From Acinetobacter lwoffii (GTDB taxonomy: Bacteria > Pseudomonadota > Gammaproteobacteria > Pseudomonadales > Moraxellaceae): a stretch of DNA of 64,000 nt. The DNA lies in the NCBI RefSeq assembly GCF_002321025.1, contig NZ_DCLL01000035.1, positions 1-64,000 on the forward strand, given 5' to 3'. The notes below the pieces were generated by a model. The model ran no database searches and was not told the origin of the DNA. It saw nothing but the letters and a program-made list of their open reading frames with translations. The translations under genes and the position numbers were made by a program. Positions within the stretch are counted from its first letter, which is position 1; each line of letters begins with the position of its first letter. Below, one piece after another: positions 27,081 through 36,170 of the stretch.

Positions 27081-28046
27081 TTAAACTTCCGTGCCTTGTC
27101 CAGCACGATAATCAATCGCCTGATGGCGCCAGAATTCACGTAATTGTGGAGTAAATTCCTGCTGGTTCTGGTCATAGACCAGACCGTCCACTTCACGGGC
27201 AATCAGACGTGAAATACTGTCCATGGTATCAAACGCATTTTGTACATCGCTATGCGGTAAAGCCAGGAAGAATGCCAAACCTTTCACTTCCTGCGTTGAT
27301 AAGGTTTCCAGATCAAAGCCTTCCATTCCGGTATCGGTCATTTGCAATACTGAAAACAGCAGTTTTGAACCATCTTCACTATAACGGTGGAAACAGGCCA
27401 ATTCACCATAACGCAGGCCATATTTCAATAAAACCTTCAAGGTTTTATCACCCGAAAGTACACGGCCTTGCGGATAGATATGCAAAGAAATAATGGTTTC
27501 AGCATTGGACAAAGCACTTTCTTCATCCACTATTTTTTGCTCATGCAGATGTGCATCCAGAATACTACTTTCATCATTAAATTCAGAAATTTCTGCTTTT
27601 TCGATGTTGCTGTTCAGGCTGAATTCAGGCATTTCTTCCTTGGTTTCAATCTGGCTATTCTTCTGTTCCGCTTCTACCTGTTGAACATCTGCTGCCGTGA
27701 CTACCGACTTTTCCACTACTTCAGCTTCTGTTGACGGGGCAGCTACAGGAGTTTCGACTGCTTTTGGCTCAACCGGAGTTGATTCAGCCTTGCGAAAGGC
27801 GGAAGGCTTTTCAGGAGCCGGTTCATCTATACCCAAGCTTGGCTCGATACGATCAGATTCGACATCCTGTTGTGCCAACTGAGAACGTACATGCCTTGGA
27901 ATGATCGGTGTCTGGCTATCCGGGTCGATATGCAGGTTGGCATCCAGTGAAGGTACAGCCTCTACAGGTTTTTTGAACAGCATTCTTATACCAAACAGCA
28001 TAATCACAATTGCGATAACAATCCCGATAATGGTGGTGATTTCCAT
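27081..28046 (-). CDS. zipA: Cell division protein ZipA
   Basis: 321 residues: an N-terminal membrane helix (about 4-24, ITTIIGIVIAIVIMLFGIRM), a long acidic Glu/Ala/Val/Pro linker, and a C-terminal ZipA domain of about 135 residues (IISLHIYPQGRVLSGDKTL onwards) that binds the FtsZ tail. ZipA tethers FtsZ to the inner membrane at the septum. The smc stop codon is 1 nt upstream, so the two are co-transcribed. The order smc-zipA-ligA is conserved in gammaproteobacteria. Confidence 0.92.
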   Translation of the reverse strand: MEITTIIGIVIAIVIMLFGIRMLFKKPVEAVPSLDANLHIDPDSQTPIIPRHVRSQLAQQDVESDRIEPSLGIDEPAPEKPSAFRKAESTPVEPKAVETPVAAPSTEAEVVEKSVVTAADVQQVEAEQKNSQIETKEEMPEFSLNSNIEKAEISEFNDESSILDAHLHEQKIVDEESALSNAETIISLHIYPQGRVLSGDKTLKVLLKYGLRYGELACFHRYSEDGSKLLFSVLQMTDTGMEGFDLETLSTQEVKGLAFFLALPHSDVQNAFDTMDSISRLIAREVDGLVYDQNQQEFTPQLREFWRHQAIDYRAGQGTEV

Positions 28047-28047
28047 A

Positions 28048-31000
28048 TTATACCTCCGCAGCTAGGCCGTATTCTTTTGCCTGTTCCAAATTAACTGTCA
28101 CTAATTTTGATGTTCCCGGTTCAGGCATGGTTACACCTAAAAGATCAGTCGCCATCATCATTGCAAGTTTGTTATGGGTAATATAAATAAATTGCACGTG
28201 TTCAGAAAGCTCTTTGACTAAATTACAAAAGCGTCCCACATTGGCATCATCCAGCGGTGCATCGACTTCATCCAGTACGCAAAATGGTGCCGGATTTAAG
28301 CGAAAAATCGCGAATACCAATGCTAATGCAGTTAAAGCCTTTTCTCCACCCGAGAGTAAGGCCAATGAGCTGTTTCGCTTACCTGGTGGTCGGGCCATGA
28401 GTTTTACACCCGACTGCCAGCCATCTTCAAGGCTTAAACTCGCCTCACCGCCTTCAAACACTTTCGGGAACAGGTTTTGCAGTTCAGCATTGACCTGGTC
28501 AAACGTGTGCATAAACAGTTTACGGGTTTCCTGATCAATACTCTTCATCGCAGCCTGTAGCTGTTCAACCGTATTTTCCAGATCCTGCATCTGGTGACTC
28601 AGTTCCTCATAACGTTTTGATACTTCTTCATATTCTTCAGAAGCCGCCAGATTGACTGCACCGAGTTTATCAAACTGAGCCTGAGCTTTTTCCAGTTTCG
28701 CCTGATGTGCTTTAACATCAATATCGAGTCCGGAAATTACTTCACTATTCAACTCTTTCAGTTGTTCAGAATAATGCTGCAAATCAGATTTGGCAGCCTG
28801 CCAGGCCAGACGTTTTTCTTCCAGTGTAGTGCGGAGTTTTTCATCCTGCTGCTGGAAGCTGTGACGCTGTTCGGTCAGCTGCTGCTGTTTGCTCTGCACC
28901 TGATTTAATTCAACCTGCCAGTCGGCCCAGGTTTTTTGCAGCTTTTCAGTGATCTGCGCCTGTTCATTGAACTGGCTCTGTAAAGCAGGTAATTCCAACT
29001 GTACCGGATCGACAAACTTTTTGGCTTGTTCGATTTGTGCAGTAATTTGCTGAGACTGTTCTTTTAGGAAAACCTGATCTTTTTCCAGTAATTCAATCTG
29101 CTGCTGGCTTTGCACATTTTGCCGGCGCAACACTTCCAGTTCCTGCTGCGCTTGCTGATTGAGCTGCTGTGAGTCATCCAGCTGAGCACTCAATTCTTCT
29201 AGCTGGAATTGCAGGGTTTTATAATTTGGTAGCGCCTGTTCCAGTTTGATATTCAAGGCATGCAGATCAATTTCCAGATCATCTTTCTGCATGGCATCTT
29301 CTTCAAGCTGCTCATCCAGTTGTTGTAACTGATGCTGTAATTGCTGCTTTTGCAATGCGAAAGCCTGAGCACTACTTTGTACTTTGGCAATATTGACATC
29401 GAGTTGCTGCAGCTGCTTTTGGGTATGCTTGTGCTGCTCACTGATGCTTTGAATCCGGCTTTGCAAAGCTTTAACCTGATCGGTGAGTTCAGGTAACTGC
29501 TGCTCCAACTGCATAAACTTAGGTTCAAGTTCTGCAAGTTGCTGCTCGATTTCATCCAGACGGATTCGATGACTCAATGCACCTTGTCCGGCCTGACTAG
29601 CTTCATCATAGTCCAGTGCAATCATCCAATCCGCACCAACATGGTAGCCATCTAAACTCAGTAATGTCTGGCCTTGTAATAACTCAGTTTGAAGAGGCAA
29701 TGCTTGCGCTAATGTATCTACGACCGCGACTTGTTGCCACAGTGAATAATGTGGAGATTCAATCCAATCGGCCAGACACATCGTATTGGCAATCTGAATT
29801 TTATTCTGAACAGCCTGTTGCTTTAACTGACGCGCACAATCTTCAAGGAAGTGCTCGCCCTCTGTCAAAATCTGGGCAGACAGCCACTTAGCCAAAAACT
29901 TTTCGATCAGGCTGGCATGTACCTTGCCTGCATCATTGAGCTTAAGTACATGCATTAACTGTATCGCATTACTCTTGGCATTTGGGTTGGCTTTGGTCAG
30001 TAATTGGCTCAGGTTTTTCTTTTCTGAATGAAGTACCTGAATTTCAGATTTGAGCTGCATCAGCTGTTGTTGACGACTCGCCTGCTCTTCCTGAATCTGC
30101 TCGAATTGAGTTCTTAAATCTGTTAATTGAATTTCATAGCCAACGATTTGCTGTTCAACTTGGGCTTTGTCTGCATGATACTGCTCCAGCTCATCTTGCT
30201 GCGCCTGTTGCTGAATCTGTGCACTTTGCTGTTGTAGCGTCTGTTTCTGCTGTTCAATCCGTTCAATATTCTTTACCAGTTGCTCGCTTTGAGCCAGCAT
30301 CTGTAATTTACGCTGTTGCTGCTGTTCGACCTGGGTTTTGATCTGGGTAAATTGCGCTGCCACAGTGCTATGCTGTGACTTGAGCTCAGTCAGATTTTGG
30401 CTTTGCGCCTGACTCTGGCCATCTTGCTGCTGCAATTGCGCCTGCTGATCTTCAAATTGCTGCTGCAAGGTTTCGAGTTGCAGTTCAATCAACTGCAAAC
30501 GCTCTTTGGTTTGGGCTTTTTGCTGTTCCAGCTTGATCAGACTGCTGGAATTCTGCTCTAGCAAAGACTGCTTTTGTTGCAGGGTCATTTCCAGTTCAGC
30601 CAGTTTTTTCTCGGCCTGTTGCCATTCACTTTGCAAAGGAGTGGATTGCTGAATCAGACGCTGGAACAGTTCACTGGTGCTGCCCAAATCATGTTCAACG
30701 CTGGTCAGTTCGGAACGCACCAGCTTAAAGTTTTCCCCGAGCGTATTCATCTCAAGGGTATATTCTTCCTGTAAACGCTGGCTTTGCTCACATTGAAAAG
30801 ACAGAATTTCGATCTTGATGGTACGGATCTGTCCTTCCAGTTCTTTATATTGAATCGCACTTTCCGACTGACGTTTCAGGGTTTTTAGCTGAGATTTCAG
30901 TTCGGAGACGATATCTTCCAGACGCGACAGGTTTTGCGTGGTGTGATCCAGATGTAGCATGGTTTCACGGCGACGCGCCTGATAGCGTGATACACCCGCG

Positions 31001-31500
31001 GCTTCTTCAATATAAACCCGCATTTCATCTGGCTTGGCATCGACCAGACGGTTGATCATGCCCTGCTCGATAATCGCATAAGAACGTGGCCCAAGACCGG
31101 TACCAAGGAAAATATCGGTAATATCACGACGACGGCATTTGCTGCCATTCAGGAAATATTCGGACTTGCCATCGCGGTTGACCTGACGGCGTACTGCCAG
31201 TTCATTATAGGCATTATAAGCACCGCCCAGCTTGCCATAGGTATTGTCAAAGCGCAGTTCTACACTGGCCATGCCCACCGGTTTACGTTTCGCAGTTCCG
31301 GTAAAGATGACGTCCTGCATGCTGCCACCACGCAGCTGGCGCGCACTGGACTCACCCATGACCCAGCGTATGGCATCAATGACGTTAGATTTACCACAAC
31401 CATTCGGTCCCACGACCGCAGTACGATTATCTTTAAAATGTAAAGTGGTACTGTCGGCAAAAGATTTAAAGCCTGAAAGTTTTAAACTGCTTAAACGCAT
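28048..31500 (-). CDS. smc: Chromosome segregation protein SMC
   Basis: 1150 residues. Walker A GPNGCGKSN is at 31-39 in the N-terminal head. Two Gln-rich coiled coils flank a hinge around residues 500-650. The C-terminal head has signature LALLSGGEKALTALAL and Walker B CVLDEVDAPLDDANV. The start at 31500 (MRLSSLKLSGFKSFAD) is the conserved SMC N-terminus; an upstream start would add 12 unrelated residues. With ScpA and ScpB (3.6-5 kb here) it forms the condensin that compacts sister chromosomes. Smc rather than MukB is expected in this group. It lies 11 nt after the GntR gene. Confidence 0.96.
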   Translation of the reverse strand: MRLSSLKLSGFKSFADSTTLHFKDNRTAVVGPNGCGKSNVIDAIRWVMGESSARQLRGGSMQDVIFTGTAKRKPVGMASVELRFDNTYGKLGGAYNAYNELAVRRQVNRDGKSEYFLNGSKCRRRDITDIFLGTGLGPRSYAIIEQGMINRLVDAKPDEMRVYIEEAAGVSRYQARRRETMLHLDHTTQNLSRLEDIVSELKSQLKTLKRQSESAIQYKELEGQIRTIKIEILSFQCEQSQRLQEEYTLEMNTLGENFKLVRSELTSVEHDLGSTSELFQRLIQQSTPLQSEWQQAEKKLAELEMTLQQKQSLLEQNSSSLIKLEQQKAQTKERLQLIELQLETLQQQFEDQQAQLQQQDGQSQAQSQNLTELKSQHSTVAAQFTQIKTQVEQQQQRKLQMLAQSEQLVKNIERIEQQKQTLQQQSAQIQQQAQQDELEQYHADKAQVEQQIVGYEIQLTDLRTQFEQIQEEQASRQQQLMQLKSEIQVLHSEKKNLSQLLTKANPNAKSNAIQLMHVLKLNDAGKVHASLIEKFLAKWLSAQILTEGEHFLEDCARQLKQQAVQNKIQIANTMCLADWIESPHYSLWQQVAVVDTLAQALPLQTELLQGQTLLSLDGYHVGADWMIALDYDEASQAGQGALSHRIRLDEIEQQLAELEPKFMQLEQQLPELTDQVKALQSRIQSISEQHKHTQKQLQQLDVNIAKVQSSAQAFALQKQQLQHQLQQLDEQLEEDAMQKDDLEIDLHALNIKLEQALPNYKTLQFQLEELSAQLDDSQQLNQQAQQELEVLRRQNVQSQQQIELLEKDQVFLKEQSQQITAQIEQAKKFVDPVQLELPALQSQFNEQAQITEKLQKTWADWQVELNQVQSKQQQLTEQRHSFQQQDEKLRTTLEEKRLAWQAAKSDLQHYSEQLKELNSEVISGLDIDVKAHQAKLEKAQAQFDKLGAVNLAASEEYEEVSKRYEELSHQMQDLENTVEQLQAAMKSIDQETRKLFMHTFDQVNAELQNLFPKVFEGGEASLSLEDGWQSGVKLMARPPGKRNSSLALLSGGEKALTALALVFAIFRLNPAPFCVLDEVDAPLDDANVGRFCNLVKELSEHVQFIYITHNKLAMMMATDLLGVTMPEPGTSKLVTVNLEQAKEYGLAAEV

Positions 31501-31511
31501 AATGTCCTGAT

Positions 31512-32207
31512 TTAACGTCGTGAGCGTCTGGCCCACGCGAGTTCAATTTGTTTCATCCGTGTCAGAGATTCCAACACAAGGTTGCGCAAGTGTCGACAAA
31601 AATCTTCCATAAATAAAGTGGCCTGATGGCTTTTTCGTATCAAAATTGCTTCAGTGACCAGTTTAAATAAGTCGAAAGATTCCTGTAACTCGCGTCTGGA
31701 AATATTCAGGGTCAGAAAATAGCTCCGACGCAAAGAAGGCAGCAGTTCCTGATAGTAGCGCATCAGATAAGGATTCCCGACCATCTCATGCTGCTGGGCC
31801 ATGCCCTGAAAGATCAGATCATAAAACTTTTCGGTGTGTCCTTGGCGGGTTTCTGCTTCTAATTGCTCTAATAATAGCTGAATGCGCTCAGCTTCATGCA
31901 CACGCCAGGTTTCCGCCATGCGATGCACCATCTGCCCGAGCAATAACGAGGTCATATCAAATAAGGCACGCACCTGCAAGGCCGACATTTCCGAGACAAT
32001 CGCCCCACGGCGCGGAAAGATTTCAATCAGCTGGGTGCGTTCCAGCAAAAGCAGGGCTTCACGAACCGAACCCCGACTGACATCAAGCTCCGAGGCAATC
32101 CTGAGCTCCTGTATACGTTCGCCTTCGACCAGTTCACCGCGAATAATCTGTTCGCTAATGTGCTTGGCAATCTGCTCAGACAAACTCTGCGCTTGTTCTA
32201 ATGGCAT
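31512..32207 (-). CDS. GntR family transcriptional regulator (FCD/FadR-type)
   Basis: 231 residues. An N-terminal winged helix-turn-helix (about 10-75; ELDVSRGSVREALLLLERTQ) is followed by a helical FCD ligand-binding domain. Such regulators usually respond to carboxylic acid metabolites. It lies immediately upstream of smc on the same strand, yet nothing links it functionally to condensation, so its targets are unknown. The ATG at 32207 begins MPLEQAQSLSEQIAKHI, a normal GntR start. Confidence 0.88.
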   Translation of the reverse strand: MPLEQAQSLSEQIAKHISEQIIRGELVEGERIQELRIASELDVSRGSVREALLLLERTQLIEIFPRRGAIVSEMSALQVRALFDMTSLLLGQMVHRMAETWRVHEAERIQLLLEQLEAETRQGHTEKFYDLIFQGMAQQHEMVGNPYLMRYYQELLPSLRRSYFLTLNISRRELQESFDLFKLVTEAILIRKSHQATLFMEDFCRHLRNLVLESLTRMKQIELAWARRSRR

Positions 32208-32341
32208 ACCGTTCCTGTCTTTATTTTTATGGATACTGGTTTAGCCCTTTATTTGGACTATGTTGCTATTAAACGGGTTTTTATCCATAAATACTTTGAC
32301 ATTGTCAGACAATCTTATGTCTATATAGCCAACTTAGGCCC

Positions 32342-32373
32342 ATAAAAAAGGAGAATAGTGAGCTATTCTCCTT
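32342..32373 (-). terminator. Intrinsic terminator of the TauE-family gene
   Basis: AAGGAGAATAG pairs with CTATTCTCCTT around a 4-nt loop; on the minus strand it runs into TTTTTT. It lies 35 nt past the permease stop. Confidence 0.85.
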
Positions 32374-32407
32374 ATACGGTACATCAGTCCAACCGAAAAG
32401 GTTTAAA

Positions 32408-33211
32408 TCAGGCCATAAACCCTTGATAAATAAAATACAGGCCGACGGTGGTCAGTAGTGCAGCAAAACATTTTTTTAATACGGCCGGTGAAAGCAGATG
32501 TGCCACTTTTGCGCCCAGCTTGGCAGTGAAAAAACTCATCATGCTGATCCCAATAAAGGCATAAATATGAATATAGCCAATGGTATTTGGCACAGTGACC
32601 TGCGCCTGTTTACCAAACCAGATAAACCCGAGCGCACCTGCGACTGCAATCGGCAATCCACAAGCCGCAGAGGTCGCTACTGCTTTTTGCATTACGATCC
32701 CGCAGCGATTCAGAAACGGAACGGTCAGACTTCCCCCACCAATCCCAAAGATGGCCGATGCCACACCGATCCCGCCACCTGCAGCAATTTGTACCGGGGT
32801 TGAAGGCAATTTTTGATTCGGATCAATCTGAATATGCGCCCCCCTGAACATCCTAAATGCCACCCAGACCGCAAAGAAGCCAATCAGTAACTGTAAACCC
32901 TGACCAGATAAATAGTCGGCAATCCCCGCCCCCAGGAAAGAACCAATGATCAGACCTGGCGCCAGATTACGAAACACGGGCCATAGCACTGCCCCTCGTT
33001 GATGATGCGCCATCACCGAACTGATAGAAGTCACAATAATTGTTGCCAAGGAAGTACCCACCGCCATATGCATAATCACGCTGGGATCGTACTGAAGCTG
33101 GGTAAAAACAATGTACAGGATCGGCACAATAATCAAACCACCGCCGACCCCAAACAGGCCTGCGGTGAATCCGGCAATTGCACCAATCAATAAATATATG
33201 ATTAACTCCAT
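32408..33211 (-). CDS. TauE/SafE family membrane permease
   Basis: 267 residues with about eight hydrophobic helices. The internal repeat AGFTAGLFGVGGGLIIVPIL near the N-terminus and GVASAIFGIGGGSLTVPFL in the middle are the duplicated TauE/SafE signature. The family exports sulfite, sulfoacetate or other small anions; the substrate here is not known. The start at 33211 (MELIIYLLIG) is preferred over an upstream start that would overlap birA. The gene is divergent from birA with only 27 bp between start codons. Confidence 0.88.
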   Translation of the reverse strand: MELIIYLLIGAIAGFTAGLFGVGGGLIIVPILYIVFTQLQYDPSVIMHMAVGTSLATIIVTSISSVMAHHQRGAVLWPVFRNLAPGLIIGSFLGAGIADYLSGQGLQLLIGFFAVWVAFRMFRGAHIQIDPNQKLPSTPVQIAAGGGIGVASAIFGIGGGSLTVPFLNRCGIVMQKAVATSAACGLPIAVAGALGFIWFGKQAQVTVPNTIGYIHIYAFIGISMMSFFTAKLGAKVAHLLSPAVLKKCFAALLTTVGLYFIYQGFMA

Positions 33212-33238
33212 AACGATATTTACCACGTTTAGATTCAA

Positions 33239-33994
33239 ATGGATGTAGAAACTCGTGAACTGCAACAACGATTAAGCGATGCAGGCCAACTCCCGGAAGT
33301 ATTACTCATCAAACCGATTACTACATCGACCAATGATGATGTGCGCGAATTGGCAACGAAGGGGGTACAGCAGGTTCTGGTATGCAGTCATGTGCAGACC
33401 CAAGGCCGTGGACAGCGTCAACGTCAGTGGATTTCACCTGAAGGGAACATCTATTTAAGCACATTGCTGCATACACAAAAACCCATCGATGGTCGTCTGG
33501 CGCTAGAAATTGCGTTAAATATCCTGCAAATGCCGAGTCTAAAAGGCTTGGAATTACAGGTGAAATGGCCGAATGACCTGTATAGCCTGCATGGAAAATG
33601 GGGCGGTATTCTGGTCGAGCCGATTTCATCCACACAGGTGGTGGTCGGTGTCGGTTTAAATATCGATCCTCTGCCCACTGAACTTCCAGATCAGCAGGTC
33701 AGCTCCTTGAGCGAGCTGGGATTATCGCATACCTCAAGAGTCGAACTAATTGCCCAGCTATATCTGGCGATTCAGCAAGCCGGGCAATGGTTCAATTATG
33801 GCAGTCAGAATCTGGCGGCGCGTTTTAATCGATCGGCTGCATTTATGCAACAAGCAGTTGAATTTACTGACGTGCAAGGGCAATATTCCGGTACTTTTTT
33901 AGGGATTCAGGATGATGGTGCGGTCAATATTACGACCGATCAGGGAATCCAGACCTTTTATCAGGGACAGCTCCGCCTTAAAAATGGTGGATGA
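33239..33994 (+). CDS. birA: Biotin--[acetyl-CoA-carboxylase] ligase
   Basis: 251 residues, catalytic type. TSTNDDVRELA, QTQGRGQRQRQWISPEGNIY and VKWPNDLY are the biotin/ATP-binding and catalytic blocks. GILVEPIS and VVGVGLNID follow, with a small C-terminal domain. The N-terminal helix-turn-helix of E. coli BirA is absent, so this is a monofunctional ligase and not a biotin repressor. It overlaps coaX by 4 bp (ATGA), as often seen for birA-coaX pairs. Confidence 0.93.
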   Translation: MDVETRELQQRLSDAGQLPEVLLIKPITTSTNDDVRELATKGVQQVLVCSHVQTQGRGQRQRQWISPEGNIYLSTLLHTQKPIDGRLALEIALNILQMPSLKGLELQVKWPNDLYSLHGKWGGILVEPISSTQVVVGVGLNIDPLPTELPDQQVSSLSELGLSHTSRVELIAQLYLAIQQAGQWFNYGSQNLAARFNRSAAFMQQAVEFTDVQGQYSGTFLGIQDDGAVNITTDQGIQTFYQGQLRLKNGG

Positions 33995-34749
33995 ACAGGC
34001 ATACAGCAATGAAAAAATTATGGTTGGATATCGGCAATACCCGGCTCAAATACTGGATTACCGAACATGATCAGATTATTGAACAGGCAGCAGAATTACA
34101 TTTACAGTCCCCTGCTGATTTGTTACTTGGCCTGATCCAGCATTTTAAAACACTGGGGTTGCATCAGGTGGGATTATCTTCTGTCCAAGATAAAATCAAT
34201 AATGAGCGTATTCTCAGCATTTTAGAAAGTCTGCATATTCCAGTGATTTTTGCTCAGGTACAGGCAGAATATGCCGGTCTGATCTGTGGTTATGATAAAC
34301 CTTCGCAACTGGGGATTGACCGCTGGTTGCAGGTACTTGCAGTCGCGACGCAAGCGCATGAAAATTATTGTGTGATTAGTTGCGGTACGGCACTGACCAT
34401 TGACCTGGCGCAAGGACAACAACATTTGGGCGGTTTTATTCTGCCAAATCTGTACTTGCAACGTGATGCACTGATTCAGAATACCAAAGGCATTAAAATT
34501 CCGGATGCCGCTTTTTCTGAACTCAATCCTGGACGCAATACCATCGATGCTGTTCATCATGGCATTCTACTGGGTCTGCTTAGTACCATCGAAAAAGTAC
34601 TGCGTGATTTCCCTGCACAGCTGGTTTTAACTGGTGGAGATGCTCCACTTTTCGCACAGCATCTCGCTCAGTACCAGCCCCGGATTGAACCGGACCTCTT
34701 GCTTAAAGGCCTGCAGCATTTTGCAGCTCATTTGCCAGACACTGTTTGA
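33991..34749 (+). CDS. coaX: Type III pantothenate kinase
   Basis: 252 residues. KLWLDIGNTRLKYWI is the phosphate-binding ASKHA motif, LGIDRWLQVLA and ISCGTALTIDL are the conserved CoaX blocks, and VLTGGDAPL lies near the end. It phosphorylates pantothenate in the first step of CoA synthesis. The start at 33991 overlaps the birA stop; a second ATG at 34009 (MKKLWLDIGN) is equally plausible. Its last 47 bases overlap, tail to tail, the hydrolase gene on the other strand. Confidence 0.92.
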   Translation: MNRHTAMKKLWLDIGNTRLKYWITEHDQIIEQAAELHLQSPADLLLGLIQHFKTLGLHQVGLSSVQDKINNERILSILESLHIPVIFAQVQAEYAGLICGYDKPSQLGIDRWLQVLAVATQAHENYCVISCGTALTIDLAQGQQHLGGFILPNLYLQRDALIQNTKGIKIPDAAFSELNPGRNTIDAVHHGILLGLLSTIEKVLRDFPAQLVLTGGDAPLFAQHLAQYQPRIEPDLLLKGLQHFAAHLPDTV

Positions 34750-35308
34750 TAATGTCCAGCAACTGAGGGAAATCGGCAAAGCCATCGGCCTTGTTAAAAT
34801 GTCCGGCTTTTTTGATCTCAAAAATTTGTGCATTTAAGCTATGGGCTAAACGCAAGGAAACCGGTGCAGGCACATAGGGATCATTACTGGAGATCAGCAT
34901 CACCGAACGTTTATAGCTATACGGTAAGTTTTTCAGATCGAGTCGCACAGCCTGCAGTATTTTATTCAGTTCTGACCAGGCCACCAAAGGCGTATCAAAG
35001 GCTGAGACCAGAATTACCCCGCCGATCTTGCGTTGCTGCTGAATATAATGTTCCTGTAAAAAGTTTAAAACACTGACGCAACTCAGGCCATGTGCAACTA
35101 AAAAGGTATGTTCATCCATGTGCGGAATGTGCAATTTCAGGTTCTGCTGCCATTCTTCTAAATTGGGCTGAAAGGGGTTGGCCAGCATAATCCGTTTAGA
35201 CTCAAAACCGGCATTTTTAAGCTGGCGACTCAGCCACGGGTACCAGTGATCATTGGAGGTCGCCTGATAATCCGGCACGATATAGACTTTCTTTATTATA
35301 TTTTTCAT
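34703..35308 (-). CDS. RBBP9/YdeN-like alpha/beta-hydrolase without nucleophile serine
   Basis: 201 residues resembling the RBBP9/YdeN serine hydrolase family (DHWYPWLSRQLKNAGFE near the start). The nucleophile elbow reads VAHGLSCVS, with Gly74 where the paralogue upstream has Ser70 (IAHSLGTVA). The Asp (about 143, SSNDPYVP) and His (about 170, AGHFNKADG) of the triad remain. It may be an inactive or repurposed homologue, unless Ser76 serves. It overlaps the coaX 3' end by 47 bp. Confidence 0.78.
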   Translation of the reverse strand: MKNIIKKVYIVPDYQATSNDHWYPWLSRQLKNAGFESKRIMLANPFQPNLEEWQQNLKLHIPHMDEHTFLVAHGLSCVSVLNFLQEHYIQQQRKIGGVILVSAFDTPLVAWSELNKILQAVRLDLKNLPYSYKRSVMLISSNDPYVPAPVSLRLAHSLNAQIFEIKKAGHFNKADGFADFPQLLDIIKQCLANELQNAAGL

Positions 35309-35372
35309 AGTGATTTACTTATTATCATTGAACGCAAATTGCGTCGACAAAAAATAAGTTTTAACCATTCTG

Positions 35373-35408
35373 GAGATGGAATTCAAGTGCCTTTTTGAAC
35401 ACCATCTC
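35373..35408. other. Intercistronic hairpin between the two hydrolase paralogues
   Basis: GAGATGG and TTCAA pair with TTGAA and CCATCTC, with two-base internal loops and an 8-nt loop. No adjacent T-tract is present, so a terminator role is doubtful; it may set differential expression of the tandem genes. A 13-bp palindrome (ACGCAAATTGCGT) lies nearby at 35332-35344. Confidence 0.45.
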
Positions 35409-35452
35409 ATGTTAAATTTTAAAATTTAGCGAATACAATAACATGCCTAAAT

Positions 35453-36019
35453 TTAAGATTTAATCAGATAAGGTTCGATTACTTTCCAGAGTTCTGGCAA
35501 ATCAGTACAGCCTTGAGAATCAATAAAATGTCCGTGATGCTTGGCATTCACCACAATGGCATCCAGACTGTCCGCCTGTTCCAGACTAAATTCTGGTGCA
35601 ACCCGGTCATCGCCTTCAGAATAGATCACTACACGTTCTGCAATCTGCTGTTTGAGTAAATCAAAATCGATATCAGCGGCATCAATAAAAGGGTTTACTT
35701 CATCCAGACGACCTAACCGGCCATTAAATCCCGCGATCAATACCAGTTGCTGAATTTTCTGCTGTTTTAATTCTCTGGATAAGTAATGCAATGCGGCCAC
35801 AGTTCCCAAGCTATGTGCAATAAAGATACTGTCCTCGTCAATTGCATCAATCTGTTCACGCATTTGCTGATCCCAGGTGTCCAGTGTTGGTGTGGTCGAT
35901 GGATCGAGCCGAAGTACTTTTAAACTGACGTTTTCCTGTTGGGCTTTTTCCTGAATCCACGGATACCAATTTTCTTCCGGGCTTGCAGTATAACCATGTA
36001 CGACAATCACTTGGGTCAT
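35453..36019 (-). CDS. RBBP9/YdeN family alpha/beta-hydrolase
   Basis: 188 residues. VIVVHGYTASPEENWYPWIQ is the conserved start of the family. The nucleophile elbow is intact (Ser70 in IAHSLGTVAALHYL), with Asp137 or 138 (SEGDDRVAPE) and His164 (HHGHFIDSQG). The family contains small serine hydrolases of unknown physiological substrate. It is the presumed active partner of the downstream paralogue. Confidence 0.85.
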   Translation of the reverse strand: MTQVIVVHGYTASPEENWYPWIQEKAQQENVSLKVLRLDPSTTPTLDTWDQQMREQIDAIDEDSIFIAHSLGTVAALHYLSRELKQQKIQQLVLIAGFNGRLGRLDEVNPFIDAADIDFDLLKQQIAERVVIYSEGDDRVAPEFSLEQADSLDAIVVNAKHHGHFIDSQGCTDLPELWKVIEPYLIKS

Positions 36020-36130
36020 TTGAAATTTCTCTTTATTTTGTGCTCATGCTCCTGAGTCTGCCTGATCGGATTTTTATTTTGGGTAAGTAAATGTTGTTTT
36101 GTTTAAACCAGTTTGACCATTTATTCGCAA

Positions 36131-36160
36131 TAAAAAAAGGCGCATATTGCGCCTTTTTTT
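36131..36160. terminator. Intrinsic terminator of ffh
   Basis: AAAAAAAGGCGC pairs with GCGCCTTTTTTT around a 5-nt loop, 10 nt beyond the ffh stop on the minus strand. It is symmetric. Confidence 0.92.
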
Positions 36161-36170
36161 TAAACACAAC

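Noticed and set aside
26972..27202. In-frame 77-codon extension of ligA into zipA
   Set aside because: The extension lacks ligase similarity, overlaps the zipA 3' end, and contains the promoter and terminator hairpin; the ATG at 26971 has a good ribosome site.
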